Below, in pieces: positions 1 to 8,102 of a DNA stretch of 37,497 bases. Where the stretch lies: IMG/VR virus record IMGVR_UViG_3300042337_000733, positions 1-37,497 of that record, one strand, 5' to 3'. Each line of letters starts with the position of its first letter. The first letter of the stretch is position 1. This stretch comes from a virus. The translations under genes were made by a program, and so were the position numbers. The notes beneath the pieces are model-generated. The model was given only the letters and a program-made list of their open reading frames with translations. It had not been told where the DNA came from and did no database searches.

Positions 1-249
1 GGAGATAACGATGATATTTGGGCTGTAGATAATTTAAAATATGTATTAAACAGCGGTCGGGATTATTATGAATCAGATAGACGAAAAATCTTAGCTGGTC
101 CTGCAGTTGATGTAGAATCATGTGATTTATTCTCTAGCATGATTCAGAGTTCGGAATTTGAGGATGTTATGTTAGCAATGTTCGATAACCACAGTAAAGT
201 TATCGCAACTCGCGATGGTTTTGATGTAGAAGAATACGACCACGATTAA
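1..249 (+). CDS. Hypothetical protein, 3' part only
   Basis: An open frame runs in from the left edge and stops with TAA at 247-249, giving 82 residues of an acidic protein that ends in EEYDHD. The codon usage matches its neighbours. I do not recognise the family. The early-type promoter for the next gene begins only about 25 bases after the stop, so this is the last gene of its transcription unit. Confidence 0.6.
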   Translation, partial: GDNDDIWAVDNLKYVLNSGRDYYESDRRKILAGPAVDVESCDLFSSMIQSSEFEDVMLAMFDNHSKVIATRDGFDVEEYDHD

Positions 250-269
250 AAAGTGCTGTAAGCGCAGCG

Positions 270-306
270 AAACTGCTTGACATCTAGGTAAAAATACGTT
301 ACAATT
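270..306 (+). promoter_or_regulatory. Early-type sigma70-like promoter
   Basis: The -35 box TTGACA is at 277-282 and the -10 box TACAAT at 300-305, with a 17-base spacer. It is preceded by CTGC, a variant of the GTGC seen at the other copies of this promoter family. It drives the gene at 334. Confidence 0.8.
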
Positions 307-333
307 GAATCTCCTTACTTGAGAAATTAAATT

Positions 334-663
334 ATGAAAACAGAAATTAAACGTCCTTCAGTTGCGGGTTTAGATCGCGCATTTACCATCGTAGCATTTT
401 CCTCTTTAAAAGAAAACGGTGAACCTGTTGATGATGCAAATGTCGAAGCTGAATCAGCTAGGATTGAACGATGCGTTGAGTATTTTTATAAAACATCAAA
501 AGATGATACATTAGATTATCCGCAATTTGCATCTAAATTTCTTCAGGAAAAATATCATGATATTGTGTATACAGCTAAATATCTTGGTGATTTTCTTGAT
601 GATGTTAATAATGATGTTCAGGAAAAACGATATTATATGGATGATGCAAAATTCATCTCATAG
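334..663 (+). CDS. Hypothetical protein, 109 aa
   Basis: This is the first gene behind the promoter at 277-305. It encodes a soluble, acidic protein of 109 residues with no membrane segment, signal peptide or motif I recognise. The C-terminal third (DIVYTAKYLGDFLDDVNNDV) looks helical. A strong intrinsic terminator lies about 70 bases downstream, so it appears to be a single-gene transcription unit. The upstream ribosome binding site is weak (TTGAGAAA). Function unknown. Confidence 0.65.
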   Translation: MKTEIKRPSVAGLDRAFTIVAFSSLKENGEPVDDANVEAESARIERCVEYFYKTSKDDTLDYPQFASKFLQEKYHDIVYTAKYLGDFLDDVNNDVQEKRYYMDDAKFIS

Positions 664-732
664 TTCAGCTCCAATAATTACTAGAATTAATGGAGACTAT
701 TTGGTAATTTCTTAGATTTTACCATTCTAATC

Positions 733-760
733 GCCCCCTGTGTATTCAGGGGCTTTTTTT
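733..760 (+). terminator. Rho-independent terminator
   Basis: GCCCCCTG (733-740) pairs with CAGGGGC (747-753), with one bulged C, around a TGTATT loop. Seven T residues follow (754-760). It ends transcription of the 334-663 gene. Confidence 0.85.
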
Positions 761-774
761 GTTTTTGGTGGGTT

Positions 775-1011
775 ATGCAAACGCGAGAAATACTTGAAAG
801 AAATTTTAAACAAGAATTAAGTACCCTATTAAAAAAATATGATGCAGAACTTGATGTTTCTGTTAAAATGTATGATTTTGGTGCAGCAGTTGAGGGGATT
901 AGCGTTTATATTCCGCATTCATACGATATAGATGGAGAATTAATTCGCGAGGAAACTTACTTTGAATTAACTAAATGGGTTGATTGGGAGAGTTTAAATG
1001 TCAATCAATGA
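775..1011 (+). CDS. Hypothetical protein, 78 aa
   Basis: This small acidic protein has no recognisable domain. It starts 15 bases after the terminator T-tract. Its 3' end overlaps the start of the DUF3307-like membrane gene at 998 by 14 bases, which suggests translational coupling. The region before the ATG (GGTGGGTT) could act as a weak ribosome binding site. No family recognised. Confidence 0.6.
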   Translation: MQTREILERNFKQELSTLLKKYDAELDVSVKMYDFGAAVEGISVYIPHSYDIDGELIREETYFELTKWVDWESLNVNQ

Positions 1012-1357
1012 TGTATTTTTGTTATTTTTTCTATTATTTACCAAACATTATATCGTAGATTTTATTCTACAAACAATGCCTCAAGTACGAACAAAAGGTA
1101 TCTGGGGTCATCCCGTAGGCTTTTCTCACAGCCTAGAGCAAGGAATCTGGACAGCGGCGATATTGACGTTCTGGGTAGATTTTCGCCTTGCTGTCGCTAT
1201 TGGCGTTCTCGAAACACACATCCATTATGTAATTGACTGGTGTAAAATGCGTTTTGGAGAAAAAGACATGCAGGAAAAATTGTACTGGATACAACTTGGT
1301 GGCGACCAATATCTACACTACTTGACTTATCTTGGGATAACTTTCGTTGTATCGTAA
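998..1357 (+). CDS. DUF3307-like membrane protein
   Basis: This 119-residue protein has an N-terminal hydrophobic helix (about residues 5-25), a central hydrophobic stretch (about 50-75) and another at the C-terminus. Spaced His, Asp and Gln residues match the pattern of the DUF3307 family: KHYIVDFILQ near the start, a HPVGFSHS segment, HIHYVIDWCK in the middle, and GGDQYLHYL near the end. DUF3307 proteins occur in phages and bacteria and have no established function. The invariant His residues in membrane helices suggest metal binding or catalysis, but that is inference. The next early promoter begins inside the last codons. Confidence 0.7.
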   Translation: MSINDVFLLFFLLFTKHYIVDFILQTMPQVRTKGIWGHPVGFSHSLEQGIWTAAILTFWVDFRLAVAIGVLETHIHYVIDWCKMRFGEKDMQEKLYWIQLGGDQYLHYLTYLGITFVVS

Positions 1358-1360
1358 AAA

Positions 1361-1393
1361 GTGCTTGCGTTTTCAGTGTAAGTACGTTATAAT
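1361..1393 (+). promoter_or_regulatory. Early-type sigma70-like promoter
   Basis: TTGCGT is at 1365-1370 and TATAAT at 1388-1393, with a 17-base spacer. The -35 box is preceded by AAAAAGTGC, as at the other copies. It drives the run of small genes from 1423. Confidence 0.85.
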
Positions 1394-1422
1394 TTAATTG
1401 TGATCGCAACTTTGGGGGTTAT

Positions 1423-1605
1423 ATGTTGAATTCTAAAAAATTTTCTATAAGCGATTTACATCAAAAATTAACGGATCGCGGTTGGCGTGGTCGTTATTTT
1501 GGTATATCAAATCGCGTTACTTATTTAACTGATAATAATACTACATTGGCGGTTGTTGAATTTGATGCTTCTAGATCTATTATCGTTTCTGTGGAGTTTA
1601 AATAA
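1423..1605 (+). CDS. Hypothetical protein, 60 aa
   Basis: The first gene after the 1365-1393 promoter has a good ribosome binding site (GGGGG, 1413-1417). The product is basic at the N-terminus with a mixed strand pattern (FGISNRVTYLTDNNTTLAVV). Its stop overlaps the next start as TAATG, so the two genes are coupled. No family recognised. Confidence 0.6.
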   Translation: MLNSKKFSISDLHQKLTDRGWRGRYFGISNRVTYLTDNNTTLAVVEFDASRSIIVSVEFK

Positions 1606-1787
1606 TGTTGGTATTACAAGAAACAACTAAATCTTTTCCTGAAACACAGCGTCATACTTATCTGGTCACAGACGATAAATTTAAAACACTAGGTTATATC
1701 AAATATGGCGAGGAGCGTGCTCATATGTTTAAAACTGCGTTACAATTTGATACTCGTGGCAGAACTTTCAAAACTTTAAAAGTATAA
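1605..1787 (+). CDS. Hypothetical protein, 60 aa
   Basis: This gene is coupled to the previous one by a TAATG overlap. It encodes a small soluble protein with no recognised motif. It is followed after two bases by the repeat-containing gene at 1790. Confidence 0.55.
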   Translation: MLVLQETTKSFPETQRHTYLVTDDKFKTLGYIKYGEERAHMFKTALQFDTRGRTFKTLKV

Positions 1788-1789
1788 AC

Positions 1790-1993
1790 ATGGACACATA
1801 CAAAATAGAATACGATTCAAATGGTCATCTAATATTTTTTGGGAATGAATTAGGTTTTTGGTGGCGCAAAGAATACGATAATCGTGGCAATGTCGTGTAT
1901 CACGAAGATTCCACTGGATTTTGGATTCGCAAAACTTATGATGAAAATGATCGGGAACTCTCTTATGAGAATTACCTTGGAATGAAACGCTAA
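1790..1993 (+). CDS. Small YD/RHS-like repeat protein, 67 aa
   Basis: The protein consists almost entirely of three imperfect units of about 20 residues: IEYDSNGHLIFFGNELGFWW, RKEYDNRGNVVYHEDSTGFW, and RKTYDENDRELSYENYLG. The YDxxGxxxxxxDxxGFW pattern resembles the YD repeats of RHS-type beta-shells and morn-like repeats, but three units are too few for a shell by themselves. Function is unknown. A role as a small binding protein or oligomer is possible. Confidence 0.55.
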   Translation: MDTYKIEYDSNGHLIFFGNELGFWWRKEYDNRGNVVYHEDSTGFWIRKTYDENDRELSYENYLGMKR

Positions 1994-2012
1994 ACAACTT
2001 GAGAATTATATT

Positions 2013-2216
2013 ATGCCTAGATTATACGAAATGCCGCACTATACTCCAGCAACTATTGACTTAGATAAAGTCTCGCATGTAACCAGACCATGGGGGGCAG
2101 AAGAAAAATATTCTATCTGGATGGATAATGGTACAGAATTTAATGTATCAAATTCTGTCCTTTCTCCAAGATATTTAAATCGAGATTCTTTTATTTCTAG
2201 TTGGTCAGGTGAGTAA
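2013..2216 (+). CDS. Hypothetical protein, 67 aa
   Basis: This small soluble protein has the segment EKYSIWMDNGTEFNVSNS, which looks like two beta strands and a turn. Its 3' end carries the ribosome binding site (AGGTGAG) of the following kinase-ligase gene. No family recognised. Confidence 0.55.
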   Translation: MPRLYEMPHYTPATIDLDKVSHVTRPWGAEEKYSIWMDNGTEFNVSNSVLSPRYLNRDSFISSWSGE

Positions 2217-2217
2217 A

Positions 2218-3474
2218 ATGAAAAACCTTATTCTTATTAGGGGAATCCCAGGTGCAGGTAAAACTACTCTGTTACAATCATTAGACAATTATATTTGCGT
2301 TGCAGCAGATGATTATCATACTGATGAAAAGGGTAATTATGCGTGGAAACCAGAGAATGTCAAACAAGCGCATGAATGGTGTCAAGCTCAAACAGAGAAG
2401 TGGATGCAATATGAAGAAAATGTTGCGGTCCATAATACTTTTACTACAGAGTGGGAAATGCAACCTTATTTTGATTTGGCTAAAACATATGGTTATCGTG
2501 TGACAACTTTAATCGTAGAAAATCGTCATGGTTCTAAATCAGTACATAATGTTCCAGCGGAAACTATTAAGAAAATGGTTGATCGATTTGAAATCAAATT
2601 AGCGCCAGATGTTGATTATACAGATTTTGTTCAGATTAAAGAACAAAATGGTTTGTTTGTACACAAATACAAACGCAAAGTTTTTTATGATAACCTATGG
2701 AATATGCATCCAGAATTAGTTGATGCTCGGGGTTTAATTAGAGACGCAGATGGTAATGTCGTACAATATCCATTTACCAAAGTATTTAACAGACACGAGA
2801 ATGGTACAGATATTCCATTAGACCATCAAGTAATAGCAGTAGATAAAATTAATGGATTTTTAGCGGCTGTTACATGGTATAACGGTGATATTTTAGTTTC
2901 AACAACTGGTTCTCTAACCAGCGAACATGTTGATATGGCAAAAGAAATATTGCCTTTAGACCGTATGAAACTTGTATTAGAATCGTATCAAAATTTATCT
3001 TTTTGTTTTGAGATTGTACATCCAAATGATCCTCATATTATTTCGGAATATGAGGGCGTTTATCTTATTGGTGCTCGTGAGAAAGTATTAGGTTCTGTAA
3101 AACAATCTGAAGTGTTTTTAGATGCAATTGCCTTAGATTTTGGTGTGTTTCGCCCAAAATGGGAATATATTCGTTTCTCAGACTTACTTGAAAAAGCTAA
3201 AACTTATAAACGAGAAGGCTATGTTGTGTATGATCAAGAATCTGATACTGTATTGAAATTAAAAACCCCATACTATTTGACATCAAAATTTATTGCTAGA
3301 ACCAAAAAATTAGATTTAATTTTTGATAGAAATTACAAACAGCATTTTGAGGAAGAGTTCTATAGTTTATGCGAACATTTACAGAAAAGTTATACTAAAG
3401 AACAATTTTTGGAAATTCCTGAACAAGAACGGTTGACTATTATTAGAGATTGGGCGGAGCATGCTTATGTTTAA
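2218..3474 (+). CDS. Polynucleotide kinase - RNA ligase fusion (RNA repair)
   Basis: Residues 1 to about 130 form a P-loop kinase domain, with Walker A GIPGAGKTT at residues 9-17, of the type that phosphorylates 5'-OH polynucleotide ends. The rest resembles an Rnl1/Trl1-type RNA ligase, with the nucleotidyl-transfer motif KING at 210-213 (Lys210 as adenylate acceptor), EGYVVYD as motif IV and LKLKTPYYL as motif V. KxNG rather than KxDG is also known in fungal tRNA ligase Trl1. The predicted role is to heal and seal broken RNA such as tRNA cut by host anticodon nucleases. No separate 3'-phosphatase/CPDase domain is visible. I chose ATG 2218 because AGGTGAG sits just upstream; a GTG at 2209 is possible. 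Confidence 0.8.
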   Translation: MKNLILIRGIPGAGKTTLLQSLDNYICVAADDYHTDEKGNYAWKPENVKQAHEWCQAQTEKWMQYEENVAVHNTFTTEWEMQPYFDLAKTYGYRVTTLIVENRHGSKSVHNVPAETIKKMVDRFEIKLAPDVDYTDFVQIKEQNGLFVHKYKRKVFYDNLWNMHPELVDARGLIRDADGNVVQYPFTKVFNRHENGTDIPLDHQVIAVDKINGFLAAVTWYNGDILVSTTGSLTSEHVDMAKEILPLDRMKLVLESYQNLSFCFEIVHPNDPHIISEYEGVYLIGAREKVLGSVKQSEVFLDAIALDFGVFRPKWEYIRFSDLLEKAKTYKREGYVVYDQESDTVLKLKTPYYLTSKFIARTKKLDLIFDRNYKQHFEEEFYSLCEHLQKSYTKEQFLEIPEQERLTIIRDWAEHAYV

Positions 3475-3486
3475 CTTTTTTATAAA

Positions 3487-3519
3487 GTGCTTGACTTCTG
3501 GCGCAGCATAGGTTACAAT
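3487..3519 (+). promoter_or_regulatory. Early-type sigma70-like promoter
   Basis: GTGC-TTGACT (-35 at 3491-3496), a 17-base spacer, and TACAAT (3514-3519), followed by AACTCTATAC as at several sister promoters. It drives the split RNA ligase gene. Confidence 0.9.
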
Positions 3520-3549
3520 AACTCTATACTAAACAATGAGAGGTAGATT

Positions 3550-4356
3550 ATGAGAAAATTAGCGAGTATTAAACGAATTCAAGAAATTAAATTGATCGAA
3601 GGTGCAGATTTAATTTGTGCGTATAGAGTAGATGGTTGGTGGATTGTTGACCAAAAAGAAAAATATAGCGTTGGTGATTTAGTCGTCTATTGTGAAATCG
3701 ATTCATTTTTGCCGCATACCCTTGTACCATTCTTATCTCGAGGTAAAGAACCTAGAGAGTTTGAGGGTGTTAAAGGTGAAAGATTACGGACAATCCGGTT
3801 AAAAGGCCAAATCTCACAGGGATTATTGTTGCCGGTATCAATTTTAAATATTGTTGCTGATGAATGCAGATCATTTGTTCCACCAGATTATTGGGAAAAT
3901 GCTGCAGGTATTCGTGTAGCTCACGAAGAAGATGCTGACGTTACTGAATTATTGGGTATCTTGAAATACGAACGACCATTGCCAGCACAATTAGCTGGTC
4001 AAGCTAAAGGTAATTTCCCAAGTTTTATTCCAAAAACTGACGAAGAACGCTGTATTTCAGCAGAAACACAAATCCAAACAGAAATTGGAAATATTACCAT
4101 AAAAGAAATTGTAGACGGTAAATTGAATATTAAAGTTGCTTCGTATAACCACGAAACGAATCAACTAGAATATAAGAATATTATTAATTGGTCTTTAATG
4201 TCTCGAAAAAATAATTGGTTAAAATTGACTACAAAATCTGGTCAAACTATAATTTGCACTAAAAATCATAAAATTTGGTGTGAAGATATTTTAGCGTATA
4301 GAAATTCTTCTGAATTAACTATTGGTCAAAAAATCATAATAAAAACCGAAGTATAA
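3550..4356 (+). CDS. RNA ligase N-terminal half fused to split-intein N fragment
   Basis: Residues 1-167 are the N-terminal domain of a DRB0094/Rnl5-type RNA ligase and end in FIPKTDEER. From Cys168 (codon 4051-4053) the sequence becomes an intein: block A is CISAETQIQTEIGN, then GNITIKEIVD, and block B contains TIICTKNHKIWC with the TxxH histidine. It stops after 101 intein residues. The matching C fragment and the rest of the ligase, including the catalytic lysine, are in a separate gene at 5393-6118. This half has no ligase activity of its own; trans-splicing would be needed. The promoter is at 3491-3519 and a ribosome binding site AGAGG precedes the ATG. Confidence 0.88.
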   Translation: MRKLASIKRIQEIKLIEGADLICAYRVDGWWIVDQKEKYSVGDLVVYCEIDSFLPHTLVPFLSRGKEPREFEGVKGERLRTIRLKGQISQGLLLPVSILNIVADECRSFVPPDYWENAAGIRVAHEEDADVTELLGILKYERPLPAQLAGQAKGNFPSFIPKTDEERCISAETQIQTEIGNITIKEIVDGKLNIKVASYNHETNQLEYKNIINWSLMSRKNNWLKLTTKSGQTIICTKNHKIWCEDILAYRNSSELTIGQKIIIKTEV

Positions 4357-4367
4357 ACAGTTTTTTA

Positions 4368-4375
4368 TATAAATA
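4368..4375 (+). promoter_or_regulatory. Candidate late promoter (TATAAATA)
   Basis: TATAAATA lies 33 bases before the homing endonuclease start at 4408. It matches the T4 late-promoter consensus. In DNA this AT-rich the octamer is expected by chance several times in the window, so position is the main support. Confidence 0.4.
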
Positions 4376-4407
4376 TATACATCATAGTAAAGTAAAAGGA
4401 TTAACTG

Positions 4408-5409
4408 ATGTATTGCCCAATATGTAAGAAAAAATTTACCGCCCGTGCTCAATTATCAGGACATTTAACAAAAATTCATAAATTAGAAAATAATCTAGAA
4501 AAAGAACAAATGATAGTTTATGAAATTTTTGGGGAATCAGAGGTAGAAAAAATAGTAAACGATTATATCCAAGAAAAATATTGTATTTACGATCTTCCTA
4601 TTGATATAGCAAAATATCTTTCTTTGTTAGGAGTAAAACGAACATCCAAACAAGAGAGAATGACAGATAGATACAAACAAAAATATTTAAATGGTATACA
4701 ACAAAAATATGGAACTGAGATAACAAATATTTCGCAAGTAAAAAAAATACAGTCGAAAAAAGAAAAAACATATTCCGACAAATATGGTAGTTACGAAAAT
4801 TATCTTTTGAACTGTAGAAATAATATGCAAATTGGGTTTAACAATTATGTAAAAACTGATAAATTTAACAAAACGTATCAAAAAATAAAAAATACTTGTT
4901 TAGAAAAATATGGGCATGAAAATTTTGGATTAGGTGAAGCTGCTAAATGTAAATCTATCAAAACCAAAAAAGAAACTATTGCTCAATGGGATTATGAAGA
5001 AAGATTGTCTAGAACTTCAAAGGCGAGAGAAGCTGTTAATAGTAGAGGGGGTTATTCCAGTAAACCGGAAAAGCGTGTTAGAAAAGCGTTAATAGATTTA
5101 GATATAGAAGCAGCTTATAATAAACATTTGTTTAATTATAACTGGGATTTAATTATAGATAAGTTTATAATAGAAGTTCAAGGAATAATGTGGCATGCAA
5201 AACCAACAAAGTATAAAGAATCCGATTTAATAATGGGGAAAATCTTAGCTAAAGATATATGGGAAAAAGATAAGAAAAAACAAACAAAGGCTAGAACTGA
5301 AGGTTATATCGTTATAGAAATATGGGAAGATGAAATTTCTAGTAGAAATGACATCGAATTATGCGAATTAGTTAAAAATAGGTTAATTGAAAATGGGTAT
5401 GAGTATTAA
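4408..5409 (+). CDS. Free-standing homing endonuclease (Vsr-like) inside a split intein
   Basis: This 333-residue protein lies between the two halves of a split intein. The N-terminus has a C2H2 zinc finger (CPICKKKF...HLTKIH). The middle carries QKYG/DKYG/LEKYG repeats also present in the homing endonucleases at 6972 and 29161. The C-terminal nuclease domain (KPEKRVRKAL, NWDLIIDKFIIEVQGIMWH, IVIEIWEDEI) matches the Vsr-like, EDxHD homing-nuclease family known from fractured genes and I-Bth0305I. It likely cuts intein-free ligase alleles so that the intein spreads. AAAGGA at 4395-4400 is the ribosome binding site. The last codons overlap the intein-C gene. Confidence 0.85.
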   Translation: MYCPICKKKFTARAQLSGHLTKIHKLENNLEKEQMIVYEIFGESEVEKIVNDYIQEKYCIYDLPIDIAKYLSLLGVKRTSKQERMTDRYKQKYLNGIQQKYGTEITNISQVKKIQSKKEKTYSDKYGSYENYLLNCRNNMQIGFNNYVKTDKFNKTYQKIKNTCLEKYGHENFGLGEAAKCKSIKTKKETIAQWDYEERLSRTSKAREAVNSRGGYSSKPEKRVRKALIDLDIEAAYNKHLFNYNWDLIIDKFIIEVQGIMWHAKPTKYKESDLIMGKILAKDIWEKDKKKQTKARTEGYIVIEIWEDEISSRNDIELCELVKNRLIENGYEY

Positions 5410-6118
5410 ATATGATGAAATTATTTCTATAGAAGACATTGAATGCGATTCTCTGAGATATGATATTACAGTAGAAGACAATCATAATTTTTTTGCTAAC
5501 AATATATTAGTTCATAATTGTCAAAATTTATCAAAAAATTTAGGTAAATGGTCACAATCGGATGATCAATGGGAAATTTCTGAAAAATTAGATGGCTCAT
5601 CTATGACTGTATTCTTTAGAAATAATGCTATGACTGACGCAGATGATTTTATTGCTGAATTTGGCGTTTGTTCTCGTAACCTGCAATTAAAAGAAACTGA
5701 AGGTAATTCTTTTTGGGGTGCTGCTAGAAAATATAATCTTGAAGAAAAATTAACTGCTCTAGATAGAAATATTGCAATTCAAGGCGAACTGGTTGGTCCA
5801 GGAATTCAAGGTAACAAATACAAACTAACTGATATTGACTTCTATGTATTTACCGTTTACGATATTGATAAGGGCGAATATTTATCCTCAGCAGACCGAT
5901 TAGAATTGTGTGAGAAATTGGGTTTGAAACACGTGCCTGTAATTACCAAATTGTCATTGATCAATTATAATATTGATGTTCTATTGACATTAGCAGAAGG
6001 TAAGAGTAAAATTAATCTTAGTACAGAACGTGAAGGTATTGTGTTTAAAAATATCCAGAATCCGCAATTACACTTTAAAGCAATTTCTAATAAATTTTTA
6101 ATGAAATTCGAGGATTAA
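5393..6118 (+). CDS. Split-intein C fragment fused to RNA ligase catalytic half
   Basis: The first 42 residues are an intein C fragment: block F (CDSLRYDITVEDNHNFFANN) and block G (ILVHN), ending in the essential His-Asn before Cys+1 (codon 5519-5521). The remaining 199 residues are the ligase catalytic domain, starting CQNLSKNLG. The adenylation motif is EKLDGSS; its Lys is residue 190 of the predicted 366-residue spliced protein. ELVGPGIQGNKY and REGIVFK are further ligase motifs. Joining the halves recreates DEER-CQNL, an uninterrupted ligase sequence. I chose ATG 5393 because AGG lies 10 bases upstream; ATG 5399 and TTG 5387 are alternatives. The gene overlaps the homing endonuclease by 17 bases. 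Confidence 0.88.
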   Translation: MGMSIKYDEIISIEDIECDSLRYDITVEDNHNFFANNILVHNCQNLSKNLGKWSQSDDQWEISEKLDGSSMTVFFRNNAMTDADDFIAEFGVCSRNLQLKETEGNSFWGAARKYNLEEKLTALDRNIAIQGELVGPGIQGNKYKLTDIDFYVFTVYDIDKGEYLSSADRLELCEKLGLKHVPVITKLSLINYNIDVLLTLAEGKSKINLSTEREGIVFKNIQNPQLHFKAISNKFLMKFED

Positions 6119-6120
6119 TA

Positions 6121-6975
6121 ATGATTATTGTAAAACAGCAAGAAAATTTTGTAGAAATTAAATTTCACACGTTCTCTGGTGGGGAAGAACATGTTAATGT
6201 TGTATTACCCTCGCCAGCTATTGTTAGTTCCTCAGTAGAAATTCTAGCAAGAATTGATAGTTCTAGCGAATTAATGCGGTTGTTGTTAGTAACTGATGCA
6301 TTAAAACGACTGGGAATTAAAACAATTGAATTGGTGTTACCTTATATTCCATATGCTCGTCAGGATAGAGTTTGTAATCTAGGCGATTCATTTTCGCTTA
6401 AAATCTTTGCAAATTTAATTAATGCTCAGGGTTATTCTAGAGTACATGTAACAGATGCTCATAGCACAGTTGCTACTGCATTATTAGATAATGTTGTAGA
6501 ACGAGCTCAATCTACTTTTGCATTCCCGTTGGCTTCTAGATTAAGAATTCTTGGGTTAGCTAATTACAGTTATATCGTTGCTCCGGATGCAGGTGCAAGT
6601 AAAAAAGCAGTTGATTTTGCTCGAGGGTACAATTTATCATCAAAAATTGATATTCTACAGGCTCTTAAAGTACGAGATCCTGCAACTGGTAACATTACTA
6701 AAACAGAATTGTTATCGGATAACTTGGATGGCGCAGATTGTTTGATCGTCGATGATGTGGCAGATGGAGCAGCCAGCTTTTTAAATTTAGCTGCAATATT
6801 GAAAGAGCGTGGCGCTGGAAAAATTGGATTATTTGTAACTCATGGTATTTTCAGTCGCGGGTTAGACATTGTATTCAACAGTGGAATAAGTGATGTATTT
6901 ACAACTGATTCTTTTGAACAAAAAGATCCTAGAGTTCAAATAATCCATAAATTTTTTCCTGATGTTATAACTTAA
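6121..6975 (+). CDS. Ribose-phosphate pyrophosphokinase-like enzyme (possible ADP-ribose pyrophosphate synthetase)
   Basis: At 284 residues this is a two-domain Prs-type protein. Family motifs are LPYIPYARQDR (ATP loop), VTDAHS (metal site), VAPDAGASKK, the PRPP-binding loop LIVDDVADGAAS, and VTHGIFSRG. Classic Prs has DDxxDTGGT in the PRPP loop; here it reads DDVADGAAS, a real divergence at the ribose-5-phosphate site. Prs makes PRPP from ribose-5-phosphate and ATP. In phage NARP1 operons, a Prs homologue (Adps) instead pyrophosphorylates ADP-ribose, and the NAMPT-like partner joins it to nicotinamide. The NAMPT homologue downstream at 8293 fits either pathway. The gene starts two bases after the ligase stop. 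Confidence 0.85.
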   Translation: MIIVKQQENFVEIKFHTFSGGEEHVNVVLPSPAIVSSSVEILARIDSSSELMRLLLVTDALKRLGIKTIELVLPYIPYARQDRVCNLGDSFSLKIFANLINAQGYSRVHVTDAHSTVATALLDNVVERAQSTFAFPLASRLRILGLANYSYIVAPDAGASKKAVDFARGYNLSSKIDILQALKVRDPATGNITKTELLSDNLDGADCLIVDDVADGAASFLNLAAILKERGAGKIGLFVTHGIFSRGLDIVFNSGISDVFTTDSFEQKDPRVQIIHKFFPDVIT

Positions 6976-8027
6976 GGTTTTGTTTTACATTTATCAAAAT
7001 GGTGTGATTTAAAATAACCGTTATCGTTTCCAGTTTTATTACAGTGTGGACAGGTAATTTGGGCTAATTTAGGTCGTATGGTTGGACATTTATCGAAATG
7101 AGTTCCAGCCATACCTCTAGATTTTCCAATTTTGCCACAATGAGGACAAACAACTAAATTGGAATGTGTATATGCCATAACACGTTTTTTCCCTGTTATT
7201 GTTGGGCAATAGTTATTATGATATTTTTGTATGTGAGCTATAGAACCCATTTCATCACAATGATCACATTTTATTATCGTAGAATTTATATGGTTTAACC
7301 TGTCTCTAGACATTTCCCGCATAAAATCTAATTGCCCATAATTCTCTACTCCAAATTTCTCCAAATTTGTAGATTTAATTTTACCTTTAACCTCAGGAGA
7401 TTGAGAAATATATTCTACTCCATATTTCTCTAAATTTGTAGATTTAATTTTATCTTTAATCTCAGGAGATTGGAAAACACACTCAACATTATATTTTTTC
7501 AAACAAGTTGATTTAGTTTTATTTTTAATTTTTTCGGACTGATTTGGGTGATTGACTCTAAAATTTTTTAAACTTGTTTGAACTTTTTTGTCTTTAATTT
7601 CAGGAATTTTACTAATATTATCTACACCATATTTAATTAAACATGAGTGTTTTCTAATTTCAGAGATTTTCGTATTATTAGGAGAACATAATGCATTATG
7701 GTTATTGTGCATATTTATCCATTCATCAGAATTAGCACAGTTATTTTGAATTAAAAACCAAGTTTCGTATGAATATACTGAATTCCAGCCAAATGGAATA
7801 ACAATTTCATGTTCCATTATTATATCTAATACAAGAAAAGATTCTAACCCAGTTTCTTTGATTAAACGGTTAATTTCTTTTGAAGAAGTGGTATAACCAT
7901 TTTCCGACATAAAAGTATTTGCATTAGCATTTCTAAATTTATATCCGGCGTATTTTTTATCGGTTGGTATGTGTTTAATTATATAGAAATATGGTTCGTT
8001 AATAGTATAAATATCTGTGCTGGGCAT
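6972..8027 (-). CDS. GIY-YIG-like homing endonuclease with zinc fingers
   Basis: This 351-residue protein starts with a GIY-YIG-like domain (PYFYIIKHIPTDKKYAGYKF, then YETWFL with a possible catalytic Glu). Four or five tandem units of about 24 residues follow, of the form LEKYGVEYISQSPEVKGKIK. Three CxxC...H...C zinc-finger-like motifs end it (CDHCDEMG, CPHCGKIG, CPHCNKTG). The repeats and fingers are likely DNA-binding modules. It is inserted on the opposite strand between the Prs-like and NAMPT-like genes, with its stop overlapping the Prs stop by 4 bases. GAGGA precedes the ATG. Its paralogue is at 29161-30015. Confidence 0.8.
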   Translation of the reverse strand: MPSTDIYTINEPYFYIIKHIPTDKKYAGYKFRNANANTFMSENGYTTSSKEINRLIKETGLESFLVLDIIMEHEIVIPFGWNSVYSYETWFLIQNNCANSDEWINMHNNHNALCSPNNTKISEIRKHSCLIKYGVDNISKIPEIKDKKVQTSLKNFRVNHPNQSEKIKNKTKSTCLKKYNVECVFQSPEIKDKIKSTNLEKYGVEYISQSPEVKGKIKSTNLEKFGVENYGQLDFMREMSRDRLNHINSTIIKCDHCDEMGSIAHIQKYHNNYCPTITGKKRVMAYTHSNLVVCPHCGKIGKSRGMAGTHFDKCPTIRPKLAQITCPHCNKTGNDNGYFKSHHFDKCKTKP

Positions 8028-8066
8028 AAGTATTCCTCGTTGTTTACTGTTAGAAATATGTTTAGA

Positions 8067-8096
8067 GCCAATGGAAGTTCCCGCTTCGCGATTGGC
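8067..8096 (-). promoter_or_regulatory. Conserved leader hairpin of homing endonuclease
   Basis: GCCAAT (8067-8072) and ATTGGC (8091-8096) form a 6-bp stem with an 18-base loop that contains a second GAAG/CTTC stem. The same structure, with five of six outer pairs changed in a compensating way, lies before the paralogous gene at 30052-30081. The flanking ATGTTTAGA is conserved in both. Confidence 0.7.
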
Positions 8097-8102
8097 GTTT
8101 TT

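Noticed and set aside
8004-8011. TATAAATA on the plus strand within the endonuclease start region (also near 29995)
   Set aside because: These point away from the genes they would serve and fall inside codons for a conserved Tyr-Thr/Ile-Tyr start; chance in AT-rich DNA is enough.
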